This document shows, piece by piece, positions 1 through 8,614 of a stretch of 64,000 nt of DNA. Positions within the stretch are counted from its first letter, which is position 1; every line of letters begins with the position of its first letter. The stretch spans positions 1,240,001-1,304,000 of the forward strand of contig NZ_NNRI01000007.1 of assembly GCF_002270415.1 (NCBI RefSeq). Direction: 5' to 3'. The notes below the pieces were generated by a model, which saw nothing but the letters and a program-made list of their open reading frames with translations, was not told where the DNA came from and did no database searches. This DNA is from Mesorhizobium sophorae. GTDB lineage: Bacteria; Pseudomonadota; Alphaproteobacteria; Rhizobiales; Rhizobiaceae. Position numbers and translations under genes: made by a program.

Positions 1-935
1 TCCTGAAGGATGCGGAGAAGCGCTACCCGGTGAAGATGCATCTGTGGAAACGCACACAGGGTTCGCGGCTGGCGCTGCTGCCCAATCTGAATTGTGCTGA
101 CCTGGTGTGGCGTGGCATTTTCCGTGACGTGCGCGTGCGCCGCGCACTTTCGCTGGCTGTGGACAGGCGCGAGATCAATTTGGCTGTGTTCTACGGGTTG
201 GCGCAGGAAAGTGCCGATACGGTGCTGCCGGAGAGCCCGCTCTTCCGGCCGGAATTCGCGAAAGCCTGGGTCGCCCATGATCCCGACCAGGCCAATGCCC
301 TGCTCGACGAGGCCGGGCTTCAGAAGCGTGGCGATGACGGGGTGCGGATACTTCCCGATGGACGCCCGGCGCAAATCATCGTGGAAACGGCCGGCGAAAG
401 CACGCTGGAAACCGACGCGCTCGAACTCATCACCGATCACTGGCGCAAGATCGGCATCGCCCTGTTCATCCGGACTTCGCAGCGCGACATCTTCCGTAGC
501 CGCGCGGTTGGCGGCCAGATCATGATGTCGATGTGGTCGGGCATCGACAATGGCGTGCCGACCCCCGATATGAACCCGTACCAGCTGGCCCCCACCATGG
601 ATGACCAGCTGCAATGGCCGCTCTGGGGTGCTCACTATTTGTCTCATGGCAAGATGGGTGAGGCGCCCGATCTTCCGCCTGTGGTCGAGTTGATGGCTTT
701 ACTCGCGCGCTGGAACGCATCGACTGAAAGCACGGAGCGCGCCGAAATCTGGACTTCAATGCTGTCAATCTATACCGATCAGGTGTTTTCGATCGGCACG
801 GTGAACGGAACGCATCAGCCGGTTCTGGCATCCTCGCGGCTGCGCAATCTGCCTGACAAGGCGCTCTACGGCTACGACCCGACTTCCTATTTCGGTGTCT
901 ATATGCCGGATACATTCTGGCTTGGAGAGTCCTGA
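1..935 (+). CDS. ABC transporter substrate-binding protein (family 5), 3' part
   Basis: The frame is open at the left edge (codons begin at base 3), so the signal peptide and N-terminal lobe lie outside. About 310 C-terminal residues are visible. The stretch VRVRRALSLAVDRREIN is the hallmark of solute-binding family 5 (peptide, nickel and oligosaccharide binders). Such proteins capture substrate in the periplasm and deliver it to a DppBC-like permease pair. The stop lies two bases before the first permease gene, so the three genes form one operon. The substrate cannot be told from sequence. No ATPase gene follows the permeases, so it would have to be upstream or elsewhere. Confidence 0.9.
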   Translation, partial: LKDAEKRYPVKMHLWKRTQGSRLALLPNLNCADLVWRGIFRDVRVRRALSLAVDRREINLAVFYGLAQESADTVLPESPLFRPEFAKAWVAHDPDQANALLDEAGLQKRGDDGVRILPDGRPAQIIVETAGESTLETDALELITDHWRKIGIALFIRTSQRDIFRSRAVGGQIMMSMWSGIDNGVPTPDMNPYQLAPTMDDQLQWPLWGAHYLSHGKMGEAPDLPPVVELMALLARWNASTESTERAEIWTSMLSIYTDQVFSIGTVNGTHQPVLASSRLRNLPDKALYGYDPTSYFGVYMPDTFWLGES

Positions 936-937
936 GC

Positions 938-1936
938 GTGTTTCGATATCTTGTCTGGCGTATCGCTGTGATGGTTCCAACGCTGCTGATCATATCGGCG
1001 CTGGTGTTCACGATCATCGAACTTCCCCCAGGCGACTATTTCGACAGCTATGTTGCCGAACTTCGGGCTCAGGGCGAAGCGGTAGATTCCGACCGCATAG
1101 AGATGATGCGCAAGGAATATGGTTTCGACAAACCGATCGTCGTTCGCTACTTCTACTGGGTCGGCGGGATGCTGCAGGGCGATTTCGGCTATTCCTTCGA
1201 ATATGAGCTGCCGGTTCGCGACGTCGTCGGGGACCGAATGTGGCTGACCGTGCTGGTTTCCTTCGTCACGATCATCTTCACCTGGCTCATCGCCTTTCCG
1301 ATCGGCATGTACTCCGCCACGCATCAATATAGCTGGGGCGACTACGGCCTGACTTTCTTCGGCCTTCTCGGCCTTGCCATTCCGAACTTCATGCTGGCGC
1401 TGATCCTGATGTATTTCGCCAACATCTGGTTCGGCACGTCCATCGGCCATCTCATGGACCAGCAATATCTCGGCGAGGCGATGAGCTGGGCCAAGGCGAA
1501 GTCGATCCTCGCCCATCTCTGGATCCCGGTCCTGATCATCGGCACCGGGGGCACGGCAAGCATGATCCGGCGGCTGCGCGCCAATCTGCTCGATGAGCTA
1601 CACAAGCAATATGTCGTCACCGCGCGCGCCAAAGGCCTTCATCCCTTCAAGGCGCTGGTCAAATATCCGCTGCGCATGGCGCTTAATTTCTTCATTTCCG
1701 ACATCGGCTCTATCCTGCCGGCCATCATCTCCGGCGCCGAAATCACGGCGATCGTGCTGTCTTTGGAAACGACCGGGCCGATGCTGATCAAGGCGCTGCA
1801 AAGCCAGGACATGTACCTGGCAGGGTCGTTCCTGATGTTCCTGGCCTTCCTGACGGTCATCGGCGTCCTGATTTCCGACCTGGCGCTGGCGCTGCTTGAT
1901 CCACGAATTCGTTTGCAGGGCGGTAGCACCAAATGA
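938..1936 (+). CDS. ABC transporter permease, DppB/OppB type
   Basis: This 332-residue inner-membrane protein has a GTG start two bases after the binding-protein stop. It has an N-terminal membrane anchor (FRYLVWRIAVMVPTLLII), a periplasmic segment, then a block of about five membrane helices. The cytoplasmic EAA-type loop (around LDELHKQYVVTARAKG, residues about 218-235) is where the ATPase docks in this family. Length and layout match the first permease subunit of peptide-type importers. It overlaps the next gene by 4 bp (ATGA), which suggests translational coupling. Confidence 0.93.
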   Translation: MFRYLVWRIAVMVPTLLIISALVFTIIELPPGDYFDSYVAELRAQGEAVDSDRIEMMRKEYGFDKPIVVRYFYWVGGMLQGDFGYSFEYELPVRDVVGDRMWLTVLVSFVTIIFTWLIAFPIGMYSATHQYSWGDYGLTFFGLLGLAIPNFMLALILMYFANIWFGTSIGHLMDQQYLGEAMSWAKAKSILAHLWIPVLIIGTGGTASMIRRLRANLLDELHKQYVVTARAKGLHPFKALVKYPLRMALNFFISDIGSILPAIISGAEITAIVLSLETTGPMLIKALQSQDMYLAGSFLMFLAFLTVIGVLISDLALALLDPRIRLQGGSTK

Positions 1937-3114
1937 ACACGCATTCGCCGCTGCCCGCTCCGGGTGCTCCACTGCAACACTACGTTTCCACCGCGCCCCT
2001 TGACCTGCAGTCGGTCGAGGCGATGACGCCGGAGCAGTCGAAGGTCTTCCAGGCGTCGCAGTTGCGGTTGATGTGGTGGAAATTCCGAAAACACCGGCTT
2101 GCCCTTGTATCCGGCATATTCCTGGCAGTGCTTTATTCCGGGATACTGATCTGCGAGTTCCTGGCGCCCTACAATCTGCACACGCGCAACATGGACTACA
2201 TCTATGCGCCGCCGCAGCGGGTGCGCCTGTTCCACAACGGCGAGTTCGTCGGGCCGTTCGTCTATGGCCGCCAGATGACGCTGGATATGGACACGCTGAA
2301 GCGGAACTACGTCGAGAACCGGGATGATGTTCAGCGGCTCCGTTTCTTCTGCAGGGGCGACAGTTACCTGTTCTGGGGCCTGATCGAAGGTGACAGGCAT
2401 CTTGTCTGCCCTGCCGAAAACGGCCAGCTCTTTCTGGCCGGCACCGACAGGCTGGGGCGCGATGTGCTCTCGCGCATCATCTATGGCGCACGCATTTCGC
2501 TGACGATTGGCCTCGTCGGCATCAGTTTCAGCTTCCTGCTCGGCATCGTCATCGGCGGACTGGCCGGCTATCACGGCGGTATCTTCGACCTGATCGTTCA
2601 ACGCATCATCGAAGTTCTGCAATCGATCCCCAGCATTCCGCTATGGCTGGCTCTGGCGGCGATCATGCCGATCACCTGGAGTCCGGCGGTGATCTATTTC
2701 GGCATCACCGTCATCCTCGGGCTGCTCGACTGGACCGGACTGGCGCGGGCAGTGCGTTCGAAACTTCTGGCCTTGCGCGAGGAGGATTACGTTCTGGCCG
2801 CGCAATTGATGGGCGCCAACAGCAGCCGCATCATCGGGCGGCACCTCATTCCCGGCTTCATGTCGCATCTGATCGCGACGGCGACGCTCTCCATACCCAG
2901 CATGATCCTGGGCGAGACGGCACTGAGCTTCCTTGGGCTTGGCCTGAGGGCGCCGATAACCAGCTGGGGCATCCTGCTCACCGAGGCGCGCAGCGTCAAC
3001 GTGATCGCGTTCTATCCATGGCTGCTTTTGCCGATGCTCCCCGTCGTTCTCGTCATCATGGCGTTCAACTTCCTCGGCGATGGCTTGCGGGACGCCGCGG
3101 ACCCCTACAAGTGA
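1933..3114 (+). CDS. ABC transporter permease, DppC/OppC type, with enlarged periplasmic loop
   Basis: This 393-residue partner permease is longer than a typical DppC (about 300). The N-terminal 45 residues are cytoplasmic and Pro-rich, followed by TM1 (LVSGIFLAVLYSGILI). A stretch of about 100 residues containing two cysteines (FFCRGD and LVCPAE) precedes the conserved FLAGTDRLGRDVLSR motif. The usual five-helix core with an EAA loop (LREEDYVLAAQLMGA) follows. It is the last gene of the importer operon. Enlarged loops of this kind occur in some YejE-like permeases, so this is a subfamily trait rather than a fusion. Confidence 0.92.
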   Translation: MNTHSPLPAPGAPLQHYVSTAPLDLQSVEAMTPEQSKVFQASQLRLMWWKFRKHRLALVSGIFLAVLYSGILICEFLAPYNLHTRNMDYIYAPPQRVRLFHNGEFVGPFVYGRQMTLDMDTLKRNYVENRDDVQRLRFFCRGDSYLFWGLIEGDRHLVCPAENGQLFLAGTDRLGRDVLSRIIYGARISLTIGLVGISFSFLLGIVIGGLAGYHGGIFDLIVQRIIEVLQSIPSIPLWLALAAIMPITWSPAVIYFGITVILGLLDWTGLARAVRSKLLALREEDYVLAAQLMGANSSRIIGRHLIPGFMSHLIATATLSIPSMILGETALSFLGLGLRAPITSWGILLTEARSVNVIAFYPWLLLPMLPVVLVIMAFNFLGDGLRDAADPYK

Positions 3115-3325
3115 GATCGCTATTCCGCCGCGCGCCGTGCCGCCTGCTCCACCCCGGTGTGACCCTTGCCGGCGGCCTGTCCGGTTGTTGCAATGTTTGC
3201 CGTTCGCCTCTATACGCGGCGAAATTCGATCGGGGTTTAACAAGTGCCCTCGGGTTTCAGCCGCGAACCGCCCTGTTCGCGGGCGTCGCCGATTTCTTGG
3301 GCTGGTTAAGGACATACAACCGTAT

Positions 3326-3805
3326 ATGAGTCGCCTCGAGAGTTTCATCCGTAGGATGACCGCACAGCGCGACATTCTCGATCAAGTCTGTGTCGAGGTG
3401 GCGAAGATCGAGGGCCCCGTGCTCGAACTCGGCCTCGGCAATGGCCGGACGTTCCACCACCTACGCGAGCGCCTGCCCGGACGCCGGATCGTGGCGTTCG
3501 ACCGCGCACTTGCCGCACACGACAGCTCAATTCCCGAGGCTGAAAACCTCGTGCTCGGCGAGATAAGCGAGACGGCGCCCAGGTTCATTGGCATCGACGC
3601 CGCTCTTGTCAATGCCGACCTCGGAACCGGCCATGAAGATCGCGATGTGGTGACCCTTAGCTGGCTTCCCGATCTGATCGCGCGCCTGCTTCGCGTCGGT
3701 GGCTTCGCGGTCAGCGGCATACCGCTTCATCACCCGCAGTTGCAACGCCTTCCGCCGCCGCCTTCGGTGCCCACCGATCGTCTATTTGTCTATAGGCGTG
3801 TGTGA
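3326..3805 (+). CDS. Class I SAM-dependent methyltransferase-like protein
   Basis: This is a 159-residue protein. The ATG at 3326 was chosen because the family begins near MSRLESFIRRM; the open frame runs further upstream but without family-like sequence. VLELGLGNGRTFHHLRE is the SAM-binding motif I (E/DxGxGxG), and the acidic end of strand 2 is seen in RIVAFDRAL. The C-terminal half is short for a methyltransferase, and no substrate-specificity region is recognisable. It stands alone about 210 bp after the importer operon. The reaction and substrate are unknown. Confidence 0.75.
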   Translation: MSRLESFIRRMTAQRDILDQVCVEVAKIEGPVLELGLGNGRTFHHLRERLPGRRIVAFDRALAAHDSSIPEAENLVLGEISETAPRFIGIDAALVNADLGTGHEDRDVVTLSWLPDLIARLLRVGGFAVSGIPLHHPQLQRLPPPPSVPTDRLFVYRRV

Positions 3806-3850
3806 GGGGCCGAGACGCCCGCGTCCCGTTGAAACGAATTCAGGCGACGC

Positions 3851-3916
3851 GCTTTAAGTCTTTGTTTGTATGCATGTCGTTGCCCCAAAACCGGGGCCAC
3901 TTTTGGGCGACATGCA
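3851..3916. repeat. Dispersed palindrome family I, copy A
   Basis: This hairpin repeat has outer arms around ATGCATGTCG / CGACATGCA and inner arms CCCCAAAA / TTTTGGG, preceded by a T-rich TTTGTTTG segment. Four related copies lie near 10606, 16684, 48142 and 56432. All are intergenic. It lies downstream of the methyltransferase gene. Confidence 0.8.
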
Positions 3917-3970
3917 GTGCAGCGGTTCACCGTTTCACGGAAACGCCGAACCCGCTCCATCTCTATGTTT

Positions 3971-4043
3971 TAACGCAATTCCCCAGGGAAAGCGCCACGC
4001 GCCTCTCCCGGGAAAACCGTTTCACACTTTTCCTGGAATTGCT
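3971..4043. repeat. Palindromic repeat with GCAATTCC / GGAATTGC arms
   Basis: This imperfect inverted repeat has outer arms CGCAATTCC and GGAATTGC, with inner CAGGGAAA and TTTTCCTG segments and AAAACCG in the loop. It lies about 55 bp from copy A of the family I palindrome and resembles it in layout (AAAACCG followed by CACTTTT) with different arms. It sits in the gap between the methyltransferase and the convergent cyclase gene. Confidence 0.65.
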
Positions 4044-4051
4044 GCAAGTAT

Positions 4052-5467
4052 TCAGGGGATCGTATAGACTGCTATCTCCCGCTCAATGCCGCGCAGCGAG
4101 ACCTCGTGGGGCACGGGCGTCAGCGCTTTCCTGTGCAACAGATCGGCTGTGAGATTGTCGTCGACCACCGCACGAGTGGCGAAGATCGCCTGTGCGGTGG
4201 CAAGGTTCTGGACCCGCGAAGCAATGTTGACCGTCTGGCCGAAATAGTCCTGGCGCTCGTTCATGGACACGGCGATGCAGGGGCCCGCATGGACCCCGAT
4301 CTTGAGCAGCAAATCCTCGCGCCCGCTCTTGTCGTTGAGCGCACGCATGGCATCGCGCATCCTGAGGGCCGCGGCAATCGCACGATCGGGCGTCGCGAAG
4401 GTCGCCATCACCGCATCACCGATCGTCTTCACCACCGCGCCTGCCTCCGCCGCGACGATCTCGTGCAGAACCTGGAAATGCTCGCGCACGAGATCGAAGG
4501 CTGAAAGGTCGCCCACCCGCTCGTAGAGCGCGGTCGATCCGCGCAGGTCGGTGAACAGGAAGGTCAGGCTGGTGATCTTCAGGCGCTGGTCGATGTCGAG
4601 CGTGTCCGCGCGATAGAGATTGCGGAACGTCTGGTTGGTGAGCAGGCGCTTGGCCGTCAGGAAGGGCCGGCGTTTGCTCAGCAAATCATGCAATGCCGGT
4701 CCGGCAATGAACACCGTCGGCAGCACGCGGGTGTCGGTCCTGTTTTCCAGCGAAATGCGCATCGGGCCGGGTTGCATCTCCAGCGTCTGGCTCTGGACAT
4801 GGTCGCGGTCGAAGACCAAGGAGAGGCTTCGGCGCTCCTTTGTTGGTTCGCCCTTTGCGTCGATGAACTGCGCTGAATGGGTGACTGGCTCGAAGACGAT
4901 AATGAACTCGGGCGGAAGCCGTATGGGCAGAACCGCCTTTTCACCGGGCGCAAGCTCGATACCTTCCAGCAAGAACGCTTCCATCTTTTTGGCGAAATCT
5001 TCTTCCGGCAGATCGACGCCGGACGCCCAGTAGATTTGGCGGAAATATTCCAGCAACGGCAGTTCGTGTGGATTGTGGGCAGCAATCCTGCGCACGCGGG
5101 GACTGACGGTGAATGTCACCTCGACCATCTCGTCGAGGGTCGGCGGATAGCCCTCGGCGCACAACGCGCATGTGTATTCGTCCTTCTGCAGGGTTTTCAG
5201 CGTGGCATTGGTGTCGAGCACGCCGCCACAGCCGGGGCACAGAACATTCCAGGAAATGTCGAAGATGCCCACCCGTGCCGCGTGGAGAAAGGCGCCTATG
5301 GTGCGTTCCTCGTCGAGGCCATGTTTGCCGGCGAAGGCTGGCGCATTGATGCGGCAAAGTTCGCGGTCCTGGCCCTCCGCGATAGTTTGCTTGATCGCGT
5401 CGATTGCCTGCGGATCGACATCGGTCGATTGCCGCAGAGGCGAGAACAGATCCTGAGGTTCGTTCAT
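4052..5467 (-). CDS. Adenylate/guanylate cyclase, DUF5939-type N-terminus
   Basis: This is a 471-residue class III nucleotide cyclase, predicted to make cAMP or cGMP. The start at 5467 (MNEPQDLFSPL) is favoured over an in-frame ATG about 40 codons upstream because that extension looks non-coding. The N-terminal half resembles the DUF5939 module and contains a zinc-ribbon pair, CPGC and CALC. The catalytic domain fills about the last 190 residues, with FTDLRGSTALYERVGD (metal-binding Asp) and VVKTIGDAVMATF. No membrane segment is seen, so it is probably cytosolic. It is transcribed divergently from the membrane-protein gene at 5633. Confidence 0.9.
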   Translation of the reverse strand: MNEPQDLFSPLRQSTDVDPQAIDAIKQTIAEGQDRELCRINAPAFAGKHGLDEERTIGAFLHAARVGIFDISWNVLCPGCGGVLDTNATLKTLQKDEYTCALCAEGYPPTLDEMVEVTFTVSPRVRRIAAHNPHELPLLEYFRQIYWASGVDLPEEDFAKKMEAFLLEGIELAPGEKAVLPIRLPPEFIIVFEPVTHSAQFIDAKGEPTKERRSLSLVFDRDHVQSQTLEMQPGPMRISLENRTDTRVLPTVFIAGPALHDLLSKRRPFLTAKRLLTNQTFRNLYRADTLDIDQRLKITSLTFLFTDLRGSTALYERVGDLSAFDLVREHFQVLHEIVAAEAGAVVKTIGDAVMATFATPDRAIAAALRMRDAMRALNDKSGREDLLLKIGVHAGPCIAVSMNERQDYFGQTVNIASRVQNLATAQAIFATRAVVDDNLTADLLHRKALTPVPHEVSLRGIEREIAVYTIP

Positions 5468-5632
5468 CGTGCAGGCTCCGGAAAATGCGCCCCCGAGGCG
5501 TGTTGATCCGGACCGCTCTTTGGTCCGAGTCGCCATTTTACTGCGAAACTGACGGTACGGCCATTCGAATAGACAAACCTGGTGACAGTCCAATTTCCAT
5601 TCAGCAGATTTTCACCGGCCGCAAGCGGCACT

Positions 5633-6496
5633 ATGATGGTACATTGGGCATTCATTTTTGGGGCTTCTCCCGTGCCGACATCCGACAATCCGCCATTTCC
5701 CGCGGCTCTGCGCCTTTTCTCCGCAGGGGTTATCATCGTCCTGATCGTAGGCGCCGGCCTGTTTTTCGCACCGGCACTGGTCAAGCCGCGCTGGCCCTGG
5801 CCCGTCACGCCATTCAGTGCCCGCTTCCTCGGCGGCTTCTACACCGCCGAAATGGCGGTGATGGCGGCGCTCTTGTTCTGGAATCGCTGGTCGCCCGGCA
5901 GGCTGGTGCTCGTCATGGCCTTCATCTTCACCGTCATCGTGTCGGCGGTTTCGTTGATCAATCTTGGCTATTTCAATTTCGAGCGCAAAGCGGCCTGGCT
6001 CTGGTTCCTGGTCTATCTTGCCTCGGCCGCGGTATCCGGGCTGTTCCTGTGGCGGGCCAGGGCCCGTCCTTCAGCAAGAGGCGTGACCCTAAACCCCGCA
6101 TGGCGCGGCTACATGTTGGCGGAAACGGTGATCCTTGGGCTCTATGGCGTCGGCATGTTGCTGTTTCCCGTGGTGGTCAGCAGCACCTGGCCATGGCCGG
6201 TCGATCCTTTCCACGCCCAGGTCTACAGCGCCATCTTCCTCGCTGGCGCTGGCGGCGCATATCTGGTCTGGAAAAGCGCGCCGCGCGAGGAACTGCTGGT
6301 GCTTGGCCTGGCGCAGTTTCTGGTTGGCCTGCTTGCCATCCTTGGTCTCGTCATCACCGACGCTGCGGTGCATCGGATCGACTGGACGGCGCCCAAGACA
6401 TTGTGCTGGCTTGCCCTTTTCGGCTGGATCGGCATCAGCGGCGTCTTCAAACTCTCCGCCGCCTCCCGCTATTTCAACGCGCAATCGGCAGCATAG
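5633..6496 (+). CDS. Polytopic membrane protein of unknown function with an internal duplication
   Basis: This protein of about 287 residues has roughly seven or eight hydrophobic helices. The start is uncertain: GTG 5582, ATG 5633/5636 and GTG 5672 are all in frame, and none has a strong ribosome site. The phrase KPRWPWPVTPFSARFLGG (about residue 50) recurs as STWPWPVDPFHAQVYSA about 120 residues later, each time between membrane segments. The protein therefore looks like two related halves. I do not recognise the family. The gene is single, with a GNAT gene downstream in the same direction. Confidence 0.75.
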   Translation: MMVHWAFIFGASPVPTSDNPPFPAALRLFSAGVIIVLIVGAGLFFAPALVKPRWPWPVTPFSARFLGGFYTAEMAVMAALLFWNRWSPGRLVLVMAFIFTVIVSAVSLINLGYFNFERKAAWLWFLVYLASAAVSGLFLWRARARPSARGVTLNPAWRGYMLAETVILGLYGVGMLLFPVVVSSTWPWPVDPFHAQVYSAIFLAGAGGAYLVWKSAPREELLVLGLAQFLVGLLAILGLVITDAAVHRIDWTAPKTLCWLALFGWIGISGVFKLSAASRYFNAQSAA

Positions 6497-6570
6497 CTTG
6501 CAGAGATAGCTGGATTTTCAGGTGACGTCCGGTGCATCGTGCCGGGCCTATTGCCTTCGCCGGGAACGCC

Positions 6571-7095
6571 ATGACCAGCACGACCTCGCCATCCTCCGAG
6601 AAAATCCAGCCGCAGCTCCGCGCCATCAGGCCAAGCGATGCGGAAGCGCTTTGCGCTATCTTCAACATGCCGGGCTTCCGCTGGGGCACGCTCAGGATGC
6701 CCTTCGAGATGGTGGAGCAGGTGGAGCGGCGCATCGCCAAGGCCGGCCAGGAAACCACCTGGATCGTCGCGGAGCTGGACGGCAAGGTCGTCGGCCATGG
6801 CAGCCTGATCGTGCAGGGGTCGCCACGCCGGTCGCATATCGGCGAGATCAATATCGGCCTTGACGATGGCTTTGTCGGCAAGGGCATCGGCTCTGCCATA
6901 CTTGGCGCGCTGCTTGACGTGGCCGATAACTGGCGCGCCCTGAAGCGGGTCGAATTGACCGTCTATGCCGACAACGAACCGGCCGTCCGTCTCTACACAA
7001 GCCATGGCTTCGAGGTCGAAGGTCGGCATGTGAAGGCGGGTTTTACCGACGGGCAGTACCACGACCTGCTGAGCATGGCCCGACTGCGGTTTTGA
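6571..7095 (+). CDS. GNAT-family N-acetyltransferase
   Basis: This 174-residue protein is predicted to transfer an acetyl group from acetyl-CoA to an unknown amine. The acetyl-CoA loop is GLDDGFVGKGIGSAIL, and NEPAVRLYTSHGFEVEGR is the usual motif of strands 5-6. The ATG at 6571 (MTSTTSPSS) is preferred; an upstream ATG at 6532 would add 13 residues. Confidence 0.88.
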   Translation: MTSTTSPSSEKIQPQLRAIRPSDAEALCAIFNMPGFRWGTLRMPFEMVEQVERRIAKAGQETTWIVAELDGKVVGHGSLIVQGSPRRSHIGEINIGLDDGFVGKGIGSAILGALLDVADNWRALKRVELTVYADNEPAVRLYTSHGFEVEGRHVKAGFTDGQYHDLLSMARLRF

Positions 7096-7214
7096 GATCC
7101 GCTGTTTGGAGACTTATCCGTTTTGATCGAGTTGACGATCTATGTGTGGGCCGGCCGGGTCCAGCAAGTCTGGTCTCCCTTGGCGTTTGCACCGCGAGCG
7201 GCTAGACGGGACCA

Positions 7215-8600
7215 ATGACCGCCATCTCTGACCCAACCGCTGCGCCTCCGGCGGAAATTCTGGCTGTGCTGTCGCTGCTCTGCCCGGAAGTCGTGCGTGA
7301 CATCGAGCAGAGCTGGAATGCGCCGGTTTCCGATTACGCCCGCCATCTGTGGCGGCCGGTGGCAAGGCCTGCGTCGGGCCCGGCGATCGCTGCTCGCTCG
7401 ATCCTGCGCGACGTCCTGCATCAGCGCCTTGGTGCGATCATGCAGCCTGAAGAGATCGGCAAGGCCCTCGAAGAGTTCGAGCGCAGACCGGTGATCCAGT
7501 CCGGCCTGCACTGCCTGCTGCTGATGGACCGGATCACCTTCGATGCCCTCCTGCTTGCCTGGCTCGGCGCGGTCGAAAACGGGCTGTCGGCCTTCGTCGG
7601 CTTCATGGGAACGACAATGACCATGGAGACGAATGGCCGGGAGGGGCCGGGGTGGCTCGATGTCGGCGACGACAAGGTCAATTTGTTTGGCATGGGGCGC
7701 CACAAACTGTGCCGCAAGAGCGCCTGCGTGGCCGGTCCCGTCTCCCTCAACAAGCGCGCCCTCGAAGCGGTGGGCGATGAAACGGATGCCAGCCGCTGGC
7801 TGGGCACGCTGCTTGCCAGCCACGACAAGGTGTTTGGGACCGCCGCCGATGCGCTGACGGCCCTCAACGAGGATCTGGTCGCCGATTGGGATCGTTCCGG
7901 CATGGCCCGGCCGGTCTTCATCGATGATCGGCTCGCCGCGGCCGCCATGGCGCGGCATCTGGAACATGACGGCAGCCTTCTTTCCAGGCTGCTCATCGAT
8001 CCGGCAAGGCGCCAGCGTCTCGAACGTGCCTTGCAAGAGGCGGCATCGGGCCCATTTGGCAGATTCCTGCCCAATAGCACGGCCTATTTCTGGGGCATCC
8101 GCGAGGAACGCGTGCGCAAGCTCGTGCTCGAGAACGGGTACCTGATCGAGCCTGACAGGCCGCATGGTCTCTCCATCCCGTTCGAGCGGCCGCATCTCAG
8201 GCAGGCGCTGCTGGACGGCGTGCTGCTGCCGAACTTGTTCCTGATGTTCCTCGTCCTTGCCATCTTGCCGCGCGTGCGGGTCGTGGGCGGCCTGAGGCAG
8301 ATCGGCTATGTAGCGCTTTTCCACTCGATCCTGCTGGCAGCGCTAGACGAAAACGCGCCGGAAGAGCGCGATCTGGCTGAGGAGCTGCAGGTTCGGGAAA
8401 ATGCTTGGGGCATGCGGGTCATCGATGAAAAGATCTCGGTCCGCGAGCAACTCGCCGGCCTACCGGAAGGGGCGCTTTTCCCGGACCTGCTGCGGCAATA
8501 CCGCTTTCGGAGCTTTGCCGAGACGACCGACGACCTGAAACTGGTTCGCGAAAACGCCCGATGGCGCAAGATCGGCCAGGCAGGCATCAGGGCGACCTGA
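7215..8600 (+). CDS. Hypothetical protein, 461 residues, family not recognised
   Basis: This long, clean frame has typical local codon use. I cannot place it in a family. Distinctive segments are GMGRHKLCRKSACVAGP (about residue 160), NSTAYFWGIREERVRKLVLENG and a hydrophobic stretch LLPNLFLMFLVLAILPRVRVVGG. The latter could be a buried helix or a single membrane segment. There is no signal peptide. It lies between the GNAT gene and the convergent TPR cyclase. Candidates such as an orphan biosynthetic enzyme are guesses. Confidence 0.7.
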   Translation: MTAISDPTAAPPAEILAVLSLLCPEVVRDIEQSWNAPVSDYARHLWRPVARPASGPAIAARSILRDVLHQRLGAIMQPEEIGKALEEFERRPVIQSGLHCLLLMDRITFDALLLAWLGAVENGLSAFVGFMGTTMTMETNGREGPGWLDVGDDKVNLFGMGRHKLCRKSACVAGPVSLNKRALEAVGDETDASRWLGTLLASHDKVFGTAADALTALNEDLVADWDRSGMARPVFIDDRLAAAAMARHLEHDGSLLSRLLIDPARRQRLERALQEAASGPFGRFLPNSTAYFWGIREERVRKLVLENGYLIEPDRPHGLSIPFERPHLRQALLDGVLLPNLFLMFLVLAILPRVRVVGGLRQIGYVALFHSILLAALDENAPEERDLAEELQVRENAWGMRVIDEKISVREQLAGLPEGALFPDLLRQYRFRSFAETTDDLKLVRENARWRKIGQAGIRAT

Positions 8601-8614
8601 CATCGCCGCAACTG

